From contig JBQKKG010000001.1 of the NCBI GenBank assembly GCA_052116865.1, forward strand, positions 500,567 to 564,566: a stretch of DNA of 64,000 bases, written 5' to 3'. The stretch's first letter is position 1; the number at the start of each line of letters is the position of its first letter. Both the position numbers and the translations under genes were made by a program. The stretch is from CAUPWF01 sp963515125 (lineage in GTDB: Bacteria; Bacillota; Clostridia; Lachnospirales; Lachnospiraceae). Under the pieces are notes generated by a model. That model was not told where the DNA came from. It searched no databases and was given only the letters and a program-made list of their open reading frames with translations. Below, piece after piece: positions 43,092 through 51,567 of this stretch.

Positions 43092-45497
43092 ATGGCTACT
43101 AAGTCAACAAAGAAAAAAAATTCAAATACAAAAAAGAAAATAACAACAGGGAAGAGTTTTTTAAAAGATGAAATAGTCATCCTTATTTCACTTGGGTTTT
43201 GTATTGTATTGCTAGTTAGTAATTTTGGATTTGGCGGAACGGTAGGCAATGCAATTTCGAATTTTACATTTGGTATTTTTGGGTTATTAGCATATATGAT
43301 TCCTGTATTCTTGTTTTTAGGAGTTGCTTTTATATTTTCGAATAAAGGTAACTCCCACGCTTACATAAAAGTCGGTGCTGGGGTTTTACTTTCTATACTA
43401 TTCTGTACATTTATTCAATTAATTATGGTACCTTTTGAACAAACATCAGCTATTATGAGCTATTATACATATTCCAGCACACAAAAACGTGGCGGTGGTA
43501 TTATTGGTGGAATGATGGCAAAATTATTATGTCCATCATTAGGAATTATCGGAGCATTTGTCATCGTAGTAGTATTTATGATAATATGTATTGTTTTAAT
43601 TACTGAAAAGTCATTTCTTAATAGTGTGAAAAACGGTAGCACAAAAGCTTATTCTTCTGCAAGAGAAGATGCAAAGCGCCGACGTGAACAAGCGGATTTA
43701 AGACGAGAGAAGAAAGAATTACAAAAACAACAACAAGAACAACAGCGAAAGAATAAGCAAGTATCAGGAGTATCCTTTGATACAACATTAGTTAAAAAAT
43801 CACCAGAAGTACACGAATTGTCAGACCCTGATATGACACCAATAGATTTACCTGAAAAAGAAAGCAGTCAAGCTGCAAATACAGTGCCGATTGTTGGGTC
43901 TACATCAGAACCAGAAATTAGGAAAACTCAAAAAACTAGGAAAACAAAAGAAACAACATCAATTGTCGAGCAGGAGGCAGCAACGGTCGAAGAAAGCATT
44001 GGACAACATACGGATAGTAATGATTCTTATGTATTCCCACCCCTTTCTTTACTTACTAAGGGCAAGAAAGATAATAGCAAGTCCGATGCTTCCTTACATG
44101 AAACTGCAATTAAATTACAACAAACATTGAAAAATTTTGGTGTAAATGTAACAGTTACAAATTATAGTAGAGGACCATCTGTTACGCGATATGAATTGCA
44201 ACCAGAGCAAGGCGTAAAAGTTAGTAAAATTGTTGGGTTAGCGGATGATATTAAATTGAATTTAGCTGCTGCGGACATTCGTATCGAAGCCCCAATTCCT
44301 GGGAAGGCTGCAGTAGGCATTGAAGTTCCCAATAAAGATAATACAGCAGTTATGCTAAGAGATCTTTTGGAAACTGAGGATTTTCGTAATCATACTTCTA
44401 ATATAGCTTTTGCAGCTGGTAAGGATATTGCTGGAAAAGTAGTCGTTACAGATATCAAAAAGATGCCACATTTACTAATTGCAGGAGCAACAGGGTCCGG
44501 AAAATCCGTTTGTATCAACACCTTAATTATGAGTATCTTATATAAGGCAAGCCCTGTTGACGTAAAATTAATTATGATAGATCCAAAAGTGGTAGAACTT
44601 AGTGTTTATAATGGTATTCCACATTTATTAATACCAGTTGTAACAGATCCCAAAAAAGCAGCAGGCGCCCTACAATGGGCAGTCGCAGAAATGACCAAAA
44701 GATATCAACTATTTGCAGAATATAATGTTCGTGATCTTGCTGGCTATAATGATAAGGTGAAATCAATAGATGGTATAGAGGAAGATGGTAAACCTGAGAG
44801 GATGCCACAAATCATCATTATTGTTGATGAGTTAGCAGATTTAATGATGGTTGCTCCTGGAGAGGTGGAAGGTGCAATCTGTCGCTTAGCACAGTTGGCG
44901 CGTGCGGCAGGTATTCACTTGATTTTAGCAACACAAAGGCCTTCTGTTAACGTTATTACTGGACTAATTAAAGCTAATATGCCATCTAGGATCGCCTTTT
45001 CTGTTTCATCTGGTGTTGATTCACGGACGATTATTGATATGAACGGTGCTGAAAAGCTACTTGGTAAGGGTGATATGTTATTTTACCCATCTGGATATCA
45101 AAAGCCAGCACGTGTACAAGGCGCATTTGTCTCCGATAAGGAAGTACAAAAAGTGGTAGAATACTTGGCTGAGCATAGCGGTAATTCTGAATACAACGAG
45201 GAGGTAGCGGCACATGTAAATCATGGTGTCACATCTTCCGAGGGCGAAAGTGAATCAGGAGTGCCTTCGAATGATCGAGACTCCTATTTTGTAGAGGCAG
45301 GGAAATTTATTATAGAAAAGGATAAGGCCTCTATTTCCATGTTACAAAGATACTTCAAAATAGGATATAATCGAGCCGCACGAATCATAGATCAACTTGC
45401 AGAGTCGGGAGTGATTGGTGAAGAAGAAGGAACAAAACCAAGAAAAGTTTTAATGTCTATGGAAGTATTTGAGCAATATATAGAAGATTATATATAA
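43092..45497 (+). CDS. ftsK: DNA translocase FtsK/SpoIIIE
   Basis: Membrane-anchored motor that pumps chromosome ends through the septum in division or sporulation. The 801-residue protein has four membrane helices in the first 180 residues, a Gln/Lys-rich linker (about 190-310), the alpha and beta motor domains with Walker A GATGSGKSVCINTLIMS and Walker B IIIIVDELADLMM, and a C-terminal gamma winged helix (QRYFKIGYNRAARIIDQLAESG) that reads DNA polarity signs. Length and linker fit the SpoIIIE type. Confidence 0.96.
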   Translation: MATKSTKKKNSNTKKKITTGKSFLKDEIVILISLGFCIVLLVSNFGFGGTVGNAISNFTFGIFGLLAYMIPVFLFLGVAFIFSNKGNSHAYIKVGAGVLLSILFCTFIQLIMVPFEQTSAIMSYYTYSSTQKRGGGIIGGMMAKLLCPSLGIIGAFVIVVVFMIICIVLITEKSFLNSVKNGSTKAYSSAREDAKRRREQADLRREKKELQKQQQEQQRKNKQVSGVSFDTTLVKKSPEVHELSDPDMTPIDLPEKESSQAANTVPIVGSTSEPEIRKTQKTRKTKETTSIVEQEAATVEESIGQHTDSNDSYVFPPLSLLTKGKKDNSKSDASLHETAIKLQQTLKNFGVNVTVTNYSRGPSVTRYELQPEQGVKVSKIVGLADDIKLNLAAADIRIEAPIPGKAAVGIEVPNKDNTAVMLRDLLETEDFRNHTSNIAFAAGKDIAGKVVVTDIKKMPHLLIAGATGSGKSVCINTLIMSILYKASPVDVKLIMIDPKVVELSVYNGIPHLLIPVVTDPKKAAGALQWAVAEMTKRYQLFAEYNVRDLAGYNDKVKSIDGIEEDGKPERMPQIIIIVDELADLMMVAPGEVEGAICRLAQLARAAGIHLILATQRPSVNVITGLIKANMPSRIAFSVSSGVDSRTIIDMNGAEKLLGKGDMLFYPSGYQKPARVQGAFVSDKEVQKVVEYLAEHSGNSEYNEEVAAHVNHGVTSSEGESESGVPSNDRDSYFVEAGKFIIEKDKASISMLQRYFKIGYNRAARIIDQLAESGVIGEEEGTKPRKVLMSMEVFEQYIEDYI

Positions 45498-45516
45498 ATA
45501 CATAGGGAGGACGTAT

Positions 45517-47187
45517 ATGAAAACAGATATTCAAATTGCCCAAGAGGCGAAGATGTTACCTATTAAGGAGATTGCAACTAATATAGGAATTCAAGAAGAT
45601 GATTTAGAATTTTATGGAAAATATAAAGCTAAGTTATCGGATGAGTTATGGGAGCAAATAAAAGAACGCCCAAATGGTAAATTAGTATTAGTTACAGCTA
45701 TCAATCCGACACCCGCTGGAGAAGGAAAAACAACTACAAGTGTTGGATTAGGTCAAGCAATGATGAAGATTGGGAAAAAAGCGATTGTAGCATTAAGAGA
45801 ACCTTCTTTAGGACCTTGTTTTGGAATTAAAGGTGGTGCTGCTGGTGGTGGATATGCCCAAGTAGTGCCAATGGAGGATCTAAATCTACATTTTACAGGT
45901 GATTTCCACGCTATTACATCTGCCAACAATCTATTAGCTGCATTGTTGGATAACCATATACAACAAGGAAATGAACTACAAATTGATCCAAGGCAAGTGG
46001 TTTGGAAAAGATGTTTAGATATGAATGATCGGGTATTGCGGAATATAGTGGTTGGACTAGGAAATAAGATGGATGGCATGGTTAGAGAAGACCATTTTGT
46101 TATCACGGTTGCCTCTGAAATTATGGCCATCTTATGTCTAGCCGAAAATATGGAGGACTTAAAACGAAGATTGGATCGTATTGTTGTTGCATATAATTTT
46201 TCTGGCCAGCCAGTCACAGCAAAGCAATTAAAAGCGACAGGTGCAATGGCTACATTATTGAAAGATGCAATGAAACCTAATTTAATACAAACATTAGAGC
46301 ATACACCTGCAATCGTACATGGAGGTCCCTTTGCAAATATCGCACATGGATGTAATAGTGTGAAAGCAACAAAAATGGCTTTGAAACTAAGTGAAATAAC
46401 CATTACAGAAGCTGGGTTTGGGGCTGACTTAGGTGCTGAGAAATTCTTAGACATTAAGTGCCGTAAAGGGGGATTAAAGCCAGATGCAATTGTTTTAGTT
46501 GCAACTGTTCGAGCTTTAAAGTATAATGGTGGAGTTGCAAAAAAAGACTTAAATAAAGAAAATCTAGAGGCACTTTCAAAGGGAATAAAAAATTTAGAAA
46601 AACATATTGAAAATTTAAATAAATATAAAGTTCCGATTATTGTTACATTGAACTCTTTCGTTACAGATACAGAATCTGAAATTATATATATTCAAAATTT
46701 TTGCGAACAAAGAGGCTGCGAATTTGCACTTTCAGAAGTATGGGAAAAAGGTGGCGAGGGTGGTATTAATCTTGCAAATAAAGTCGTACAGACTTTAGAA
46801 AAAAAAGAAAGTCATTTCCAACTACTTTATAAAGACGAACTTTCATTAAAAGAAAAAATCGAAGTTATTGCAACTGAAATTTACGGAGCTCGTCAAGTGG
46901 AGTATTCTCCAGCAGCTGAAAAGCAGCTGGCAAAAATTGAAGATATGGGATTTAAAGCATTTCCTATATGTATGGCAAAAAATCAATATTCTCTATCAGA
47001 TGATGCAACGCTTCTTGGTAGACCAGAAAATTTCGACATACACATTAGAGAAGTATACGTAAATGCTGGTGCTGGATTTGTAGTTGCTTTAACTGGAGCT
47101 GTTATGACAATGCCTGGATTACCAAAGGAACCAGCTGCTAACGGGATTGATGTAGCATCAGATGGAACAATTACTGGTTTATTTTAG
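45517..47187 (+). CDS. fhs: Formate-tetrahydrofolate ligase
   Basis: ATP-dependent joining of formate to tetrahydrofolate, giving 10-formyl-THF for purines and, in acetogens, the methyl branch. The 556-residue protein shows the P-loop NPTPAGEGKTTTSVGLG, the signature LREPSLGPCFGIKGGAAGGG, and a late GLPKEPAANGIDV. AGGGAGG precedes ATG 45517. folD comes directly after, so both one-carbon steps are co-expressed. Confidence 0.98.
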   Translation: MKTDIQIAQEAKMLPIKEIATNIGIQEDDLEFYGKYKAKLSDELWEQIKERPNGKLVLVTAINPTPAGEGKTTTSVGLGQAMMKIGKKAIVALREPSLGPCFGIKGGAAGGGYAQVVPMEDLNLHFTGDFHAITSANNLLAALLDNHIQQGNELQIDPRQVVWKRCLDMNDRVLRNIVVGLGNKMDGMVREDHFVITVASEIMAILCLAENMEDLKRRLDRIVVAYNFSGQPVTAKQLKATGAMATLLKDAMKPNLIQTLEHTPAIVHGGPFANIAHGCNSVKATKMALKLSEITITEAGFGADLGAEKFLDIKCRKGGLKPDAIVLVATVRALKYNGGVAKKDLNKENLEALSKGIKNLEKHIENLNKYKVPIIVTLNSFVTDTESEIIYIQNFCEQRGCEFALSEVWEKGGEGGINLANKVVQTLEKKESHFQLLYKDELSLKEKIEVIATEIYGARQVEYSPAAEKQLAKIEDMGFKAFPICMAKNQYSLSDDATLLGRPENFDIHIREVYVNAGAGFVVALTGAVMTMPGLPKEPAANGIDVASDGTITGLF

Positions 47188-47209
47188 ATAAAATTGAAGG
47201 AGAAATACA

Positions 47210-48055
47210 ATGTCACAAATCATTGATGGAAAAGCAATCGCAGCGCAGATCAAAGAAGAGTTGAAAATCGAAGTCGACCAATTAAAGCGAAAAGGAAAAG
47301 AGGTCTGTCTTGCAGTGATTCAGGTGGGTGAAGATAAGGCATCGACTATCTATGTAAATAATAAAGCCAAAGCTTGTGAATTTATTGGAATTAAGTCTTT
47401 GATTTATCGTCTGCCTGAGGATACGACACAGGATACTCTAGAAAGACTGATTAAAAAATTGAGTCTGGATGATTCTGTACATGGTATTCTAGTACAATCA
47501 CCGTTACCAAGCCATATGAACGAGGAAGAAGCACTCAATTTTATCGACCCCACAAAAGATGTTGATGGACTTCATCCAGTGAATTTGGGTAATCTTTGCA
47601 GTGGTAGAGACGGATATCTTTCTTGTACTCCTTCAGGAGTAATTCAATTATTAAAAAGATATCATTTTACAATTGAGGGGAAGGAATGTGTTGTAGTTGG
47701 ACGAAGCAACATGGTAGGGAAACCAATGGGTATGCTCTTGATGCGTGAAAACGGAACGGTTACCATGGCACATTCTAAAACGAAAAATCTTGCAGCGGTT
47801 TGTTCAAAGGCAGATATTTTAGTTGTTGCAATGGGAAAGCCTCAATTTATAAAGCGCCAATTTGTGAAAGATGGAGCTATTGTTATTGATGTTGGAATTC
47901 ACCGCAATGAAAATAATCAATTATGTGGTGATGTAGATTATGATGATGTAATTGATAAAGTAAGTGCAATTACACCTGTACCTGGCGGAGTTGGTCCAAT
48001 GACTATTGCTATGCTAATGTACAACTGTGTAGAGGCTGTAAAATGTAGGAGGTAA
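47210..48055 (+). CDS. folD: Methylene-THF dehydrogenase/methenyl-THF cyclohydrolase
   Basis: Interconverts methylene-, methenyl- and formyl-THF with NADP. The 281-residue protein has STIYVNNKAKACEFIGI with the catalytic tyrosine and lysine, GILVQSPLPSHM, VDGLHPVNLG, GRSNMVGKPM and VTPVPGGVGPMTIAML-like text. GGAG precedes the start. It follows fhs by 22 bases, and the 5-formyl-THF cyclo-ligase is at 60555. Confidence 0.97.
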   Translation: MSQIIDGKAIAAQIKEELKIEVDQLKRKGKEVCLAVIQVGEDKASTIYVNNKAKACEFIGIKSLIYRLPEDTTQDTLERLIKKLSLDDSVHGILVQSPLPSHMNEEEALNFIDPTKDVDGLHPVNLGNLCSGRDGYLSCTPSGVIQLLKRYHFTIEGKECVVVGRSNMVGKPMGMLLMRENGTVTMAHSKTKNLAAVCSKADILVVAMGKPQFIKRQFVKDGAIVIDVGIHRNENNQLCGDVDYDDVIDKVSAITPVPGGVGPMTIAMLMYNCVEAVKCRR

Positions 48056-48060
48056 GGAAC

Positions 48061-49242
48061 ATGAAATGTATGAATTGTGGAGCAGAAATAGAAGGAGGAG
48101 TATTATATTGTTCTAACTGCGGAACAGAAGTACAAATCGTGCCTGACTACAATCCATTAGATGAAGTATTAGCTGCACAAGTAAGAGGTGCTATTAATGA
48201 AGGTGGAAGCTTTACATTACCCGTAGATAATAGAAAAATCAGAAATACAGCCCAAAAGATTCAAAGGAAATCACAAGAAGAGGTTATCCGCGATAACGAA
48301 AGACGAAAAAGGCAAGCAGAAAAAAGAAGACAACTTAAGAAACGTAAAAAAAAGATTATGCTATTCTCAATAGTAGGCGTTTTACTTCTAATTGGTATAA
48401 TAGGCTTTGTCATTTTTCAAAATTCATACACGGGCCAAGTTAAGAAGGGATATAAAGCACTAAATACTGGAGAATATGAAAAAGCAATTGTTTCTTTTGA
48501 AAAAGCAATTTCCAAGCAGAAGGAAAAACCCGCTGCCTATACTGGGCTTTCGAAAGTGTATGTGGAACAACAAGAATTAGAAAAAGCGGAAACTATGTTT
48601 TTAGATACAATAGAAGATTATCCAAATGAAGGCATATATCAAGCTACGATTGATTTCTATATTGACACAGAGCAATTAACTAAGATACCAGTGCTATTAA
48701 ATGCATGTGAAAATGAAACAATATTATCAGCCTTAAAGGATTATCAATCTGAAGTTCCTGAATTCAGTTTAGAAGAAGGGACTTATGATGATGTGCAGGA
48801 AGTAACATTAACAACCGATGGAAAGGCAATTTATTATACCATTGATGGAAGTGAACCTACTGTTTCAAGTACAAAATACAAAGAACCAATTCAATTAAGT
48901 GAAGGAACTACTAAAGTACGTGCGATTGCAATTAATAAAAGGGATATACCTAGTTTAGTAGCTATGCATGAATATGAAATAGAACTTCCAATAGAAGATG
49001 CTCCAGCAGTAACTCCATCAACGGGTCAATATGAACAAAATATGCAAATTACAATTCAAGTACCGACGGGTTATGATGCATACTATACACTAGATGGTAC
49101 GACACCAACTACTTCTTCTAAAAAATATACAGGTCCAATAGACATGCCTGAGGGAGATACATTATTTTCTGCAATACTTGTAAATGCTAAGGGTAAAATG
49201 AGTGATGTTACAAAGAGAAATTATAATCTTTATTTAGAATAA
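48061..49242 (+). CDS. Zinc-ribbon, single-pass membrane protein with TPR and chitobiase-type repeats
   Basis: A 393-residue protein of unknown role with clear parts: an N-terminal zinc ribbon (CMNCGAEIEGGVLYCSNCG), a basic stretch (RRKRQAEKRRQLKKRKKK), one membrane helix (about 100-120), then outside the cell a TPR-like pair (GYKALNTGEYEKAIVSFEKA) and two CHB_HEX_C-type beta domains with AIYYTIDGSEPTVSSTKYKEP and YDAYYTLDGTTPTTSSKKY. The outer modules suggest cell-wall or glycan contact, the ribbon an intracellular link. Five bases separate it from folD, with GGAGG in between. Confidence 0.8.
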   Translation: MKCMNCGAEIEGGVLYCSNCGTEVQIVPDYNPLDEVLAAQVRGAINEGGSFTLPVDNRKIRNTAQKIQRKSQEEVIRDNERRKRQAEKRRQLKKRKKKIMLFSIVGVLLLIGIIGFVIFQNSYTGQVKKGYKALNTGEYEKAIVSFEKAISKQKEKPAAYTGLSKVYVEQQELEKAETMFLDTIEDYPNEGIYQATIDFYIDTEQLTKIPVLLNACENETILSALKDYQSEVPEFSLEEGTYDDVQEVTLTTDGKAIYYTIDGSEPTVSSTKYKEPIQLSEGTTKVRAIAINKRDIPSLVAMHEYEIELPIEDAPAVTPSTGQYEQNMQITIQVPTGYDAYYTLDGTTPTTSSKKYTGPIDMPEGDTLFSAILVNAKGKMSDVTKRNYNLYLE

Positions 49243-49250
49243 TATAAACC

Positions 49251-49290
49251 AAAAAGAAATCACAACTATATGTATGTGATTTCTTTTTTT
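49251..49290 (+). terminator. Terminator of the fhs-folD-zinc-ribbon unit
   Basis: Arms 49251-49264 and 49275-49288 are exact complements over 14 bp and end in seven T bases. Confidence 0.92.
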
Positions 49291-49304
49291 ATCATTGAAA
49301 ACTA

Positions 49305-49333
49305 TTGCGTTAAATAATTAACAGTGCTATAAT
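49305..49333 (+). promoter_or_regulatory. Promoter of the alcohol dehydrogenase
   Basis: TTGCGT (49305-49310), 17-base spacer, TATAAT (49328-49333). A Rex-like site fills the spacer and a perfect Rex box covers the predicted transcription start. Confidence 0.82.
49309..49322 (+). promoter_or_regulatory. Second, weaker Rex-like site in the promoter spacer
   Basis: GTTAA-ATAA-TTAAC matches the core of the clostridial Rex box; over the full 14 fixed positions of TTGTTAA-N4-TTAACAA it agrees in 11. Its centre is 32 bp from that of the main box, about three helix turns. Confidence 0.55.
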
Positions 49334-49338
49334 TTATA

Positions 49339-49356
49339 TTGTTAATATGTTAACAA
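49339..49356 (+). promoter_or_regulatory. Rex box before the alcohol dehydrogenase
   Basis: TTGTTAATATGTTAACAA matches the clostridial consensus TTGTTAA-N4-TTAACAA at every fixed base. It is the core of a longer inverted repeat with 17-base arms (49329-49345, 49350-49366) that reaches from the -10 box to just before the ribosome site. Confidence 0.9.
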
Positions 49357-49382
49357 TATAAATTATTAAGGAGATGGATGAA

Positions 49383-50564
49383 ATGATGAGATTTACGCTA
49401 CCAAGAGATTTATACTATGGAAAAGGTGCTTTAGAACAATTAAAAATGCTAACAGGGGAAAAGGCCTTGATTGTTTTGGGTGGAGGCTCCATGAAGCGAT
49501 TTGGGTTTGTAGATAAAATACAAGCATATTTGAATGAAGCAGGTATTGTCACTAAACTCTTTGAAAATGTGGAACCTGACCCATCGGTAGAAACAGTTAT
49601 GAAGGGTGCTGCCGTAATGAGAGATTTTCAACCTGATTGGATCATTGCAATGGGTGGTGGATCACCAATAGATGCTGCGAAAGCTATGTGGGTGTTTTAT
49701 GAATATCCTGATACAACTTTCGAAGCAATTATTCAACCATTTTCTTTCCCAACATTAAGACAAAAAGCAAAATTCCTTGCAATACCATCTACTTCTGGAA
49801 CAGCAACTGAAGTAACTGCCTTTTCTGTAATTACTGATTACGAAAAGGGAATCAAATATCCTTTAGCAGACTTTAATATCACTCCAGATGTTGCAATCGT
49901 TGATCCAGAGCTTGCAGAGACCATGCCTGCTCATTTAACAGCATATACAGGTATGGATGCCTTGACTCATGCAATTGAAGCATATGTCTCAACGTTGCAT
50001 TCTCCATTTACAGATCCACTTGCCATAAAAGCAATCGAAATCGTATTTCATGATTTATTGAAATCATATCAAGGTGATATGACGTGCCGAGAACAAATGC
50101 ACTATGGTCAATGTCTTGCAGGTATGGCATTTTCCAATGCATTACTTGGAATTGTACATTCTATGGCACATAAAACAGGAGCTGCTTTTTCAACCGGTCA
50201 TATCACACATGGCTTGGCAAATGCAATGTACTTACCTTATGTAATCAAATATAATGCAAAAGATGCTGTTGCTTTAAAACGTTATGCAGATATTTCCAAA
50301 TCCATAAAACTGCCAGGAACAACGGATGAAGAACTAATGTTATCATTATGTGCAAAGATAGATGAATATAATGTTGCTATGAATATTCCAAGAACATTAA
50401 AAGACTTTGGAATTATAGAATCAGAATTCAAAGAAAAAATTGCTACAATTTCTGAATTAGCAGTAGGCGATGCATGTACGGGATCGAATCCTCGTAGTAT
50501 TGACCCAGCTACAATGGAAAAATTATTTACCTGTATTTATTATGGCAAAGAAATTGATTTTTAA
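49383..50564 (+). CDS. Iron-containing alcohol dehydrogenase
   Basis: NAD(P)H-dependent reduction of aldehydes to alcohols in fermentation. The 393-residue protein of the type III family has ALIVLGGGSMKRFG, AMGGGSPIDAAKAMW, AIPSTSGTATEVTAFSVI and the metal-binding histidines in DALTHAIEAYVST and GIVHSMAHKTGAAF. The CGKGKE-like end CTGSNPRSID is usual in butanol dehydrogenase-like members; the substrate is not settled. Start is ATG 49383, nine bases after AAGGAG; ATG 49374 touches the site. The Rex box upstream fits induction when NADH builds up. Confidence 0.93.
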   Translation: MMRFTLPRDLYYGKGALEQLKMLTGEKALIVLGGGSMKRFGFVDKIQAYLNEAGIVTKLFENVEPDPSVETVMKGAAVMRDFQPDWIIAMGGGSPIDAAKAMWVFYEYPDTTFEAIIQPFSFPTLRQKAKFLAIPSTSGTATEVTAFSVITDYEKGIKYPLADFNITPDVAIVDPELAETMPAHLTAYTGMDALTHAIEAYVSTLHSPFTDPLAIKAIEIVFHDLLKSYQGDMTCREQMHYGQCLAGMAFSNALLGIVHSMAHKTGAAFSTGHITHGLANAMYLPYVIKYNAKDAVALKRYADISKSIKLPGTTDEELMLSLCAKIDEYNVAMNIPRTLKDFGIIESEFKEKIATISELAVGDACTGSNPRSIDPATMEKLFTCIYYGKEIDF

Positions 50565-50583
50565 GCTATCATTATATTACATT

Positions 50584-50614
50584 GGGTAGGAACTTTATAA
50601 GTTCTTACCCTTTT
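50584..50614 (+). terminator. Terminator after the alcohol dehydrogenase
   Basis: GGGTAGGAACTT (50584-50595) pairs with AAGTTCTTACCC (50599-50610) with one G-U, followed by four T bases. Confidence 0.82.
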
Positions 50615-50617
50615 AAC

Positions 50618-50646
50618 TTGCTATTTTGATGTGTATGTTTTATTAT
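50618..50646 (+). promoter_or_regulatory. Promoter of nfnAB
   Basis: TTGCTA (50618-50623), 17-base spacer, TATTAT (50641-50646), 34 bases before the start. No Rex box is seen here. Confidence 0.68.
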
Positions 50647-50679
50647 TAACGATATAACGAATTCTTAAGGAGGAGAACA

Positions 50680-51567
50680 ATGTACAAAATATTAAAAGCT
50701 GAGATGCTGGCAGATAAGATTTATCTGATGGATGTAGAAGCACCCAGAGTTGCTAAACACTGTGAACCAGGACAATTTGTAATTGTGAAGATGGATGATA
50801 AGGGAGAACGTATTCCATTAACAATCTGTGATTATAATAGAGAAATGGGAACTGTTACAATTGTATTTCAAATTGTTGGAGCATCTACTGAGAAAATGGC
50901 AAAATTAGGTGTTAATGACAGTTTTAGAGACTTTACTGGTCCATTAGGATGTGCGTCAGAATTCATTGAAGAAGACCTGAGCGCGTTGAAAAAAAAGAAG
51001 ATATTATTTGTAGCAGGCGGCGTTGGAGCGGCTCCCGTTTATCCACAAGTTAAATGGTTAAAAGAGAATGGCATTGATGCTGATGTTATTGTAGGTTCTA
51101 AAACAAAAGATATGTTAATACTTGAAAAAGAAATGAAAGCGGTCGCTGGCAATTTATATGTAACAACAGATGACGGCTCTTATGGTCGTTCTGGTATGGT
51201 TACGCAAGTGATCAAGGATTTGGTTGAAGAAGGAAATAAATACGATGTATGCATTGCTATTGGTCCAATGATTATGATGAAATTCGTATGTCTACTTACC
51301 AAAGAACTACAGATTCCTACAATTGTGAGTATGAACCCAATTATGGTTGATGGAACTGGAATGTGTGGTGCGTGCCGTCTACAAGTTGGCAATGAAATTA
51401 AATTTGCTTGTGTAGATGGACCTGAATTTGATGGACATCTTGTAGATTTTGACCAAGCTATGAAGCGTCAACAGATGTATAAGACGGAAGAGGGCCGTGC
51501 AATGTTAAAAGTTCAAGAGGGGAATACCCATCATGGCGGCTGTGGAAATTGCGGAGGTGACGAGTAA
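50680..51567 (+). CDS. nfnA: NADH-dependent ferredoxin:NADP oxidoreductase, small subunit
   Basis: Small subunit of the electron-bifurcating transhydrogenase (NfnAB), or a sulfide-dehydrogenase-like reductase. The 295-residue protein has a flavin domain (RIPLTICDYNREMGTVTIVF), an NAD domain (ILFVAGGVGAAPVYPQV) and four cysteines for a 2Fe-2S cluster (GTGMCGACRLQVGNEIKFAC). It couples NADPH, NADH and reduced ferredoxin. The C-terminal HHGGCGNCGG adds two more cysteines of unclear use. The stop overlaps the start of nfnB by one base. Confidence 0.92.
   Translation: MYKILKAEMLADKIYLMDVEAPRVAKHCEPGQFVIVKMDDKGERIPLTICDYNREMGTVTIVFQIVGASTEKMAKLGVNDSFRDFTGPLGCASEFIEEDLSALKKKKILFVAGGVGAAPVYPQVKWLKENGIDADVIVGSKTKDMLILEKEMKAVAGNLYVTTDDGSYGRSGMVTQVIKDLVEEGNKYDVCIAIGPMIMMKFVCLLTKELQIPTIVSMNPIMVDGTGMCGACRLQVGNEIKFACVDGPEFDGHLVDFDQAMKRQQMYKTEEGRAMLKVQEGNTHHGGCGNCGGDE

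Noticed and set aside
45753..46454. 233-residue minus-strand open frame inside fhs
   Set aside because: It mirrors the conserved fhs codons, with no start signal and no recognisable protein pattern.
50565..50679. Rex box before nfnAB
   Set aside because: The text TTATTATTAACGATATAAC is only loosely like a Rex site and lacks the paired TTGTTAA and TTAACAA halves.
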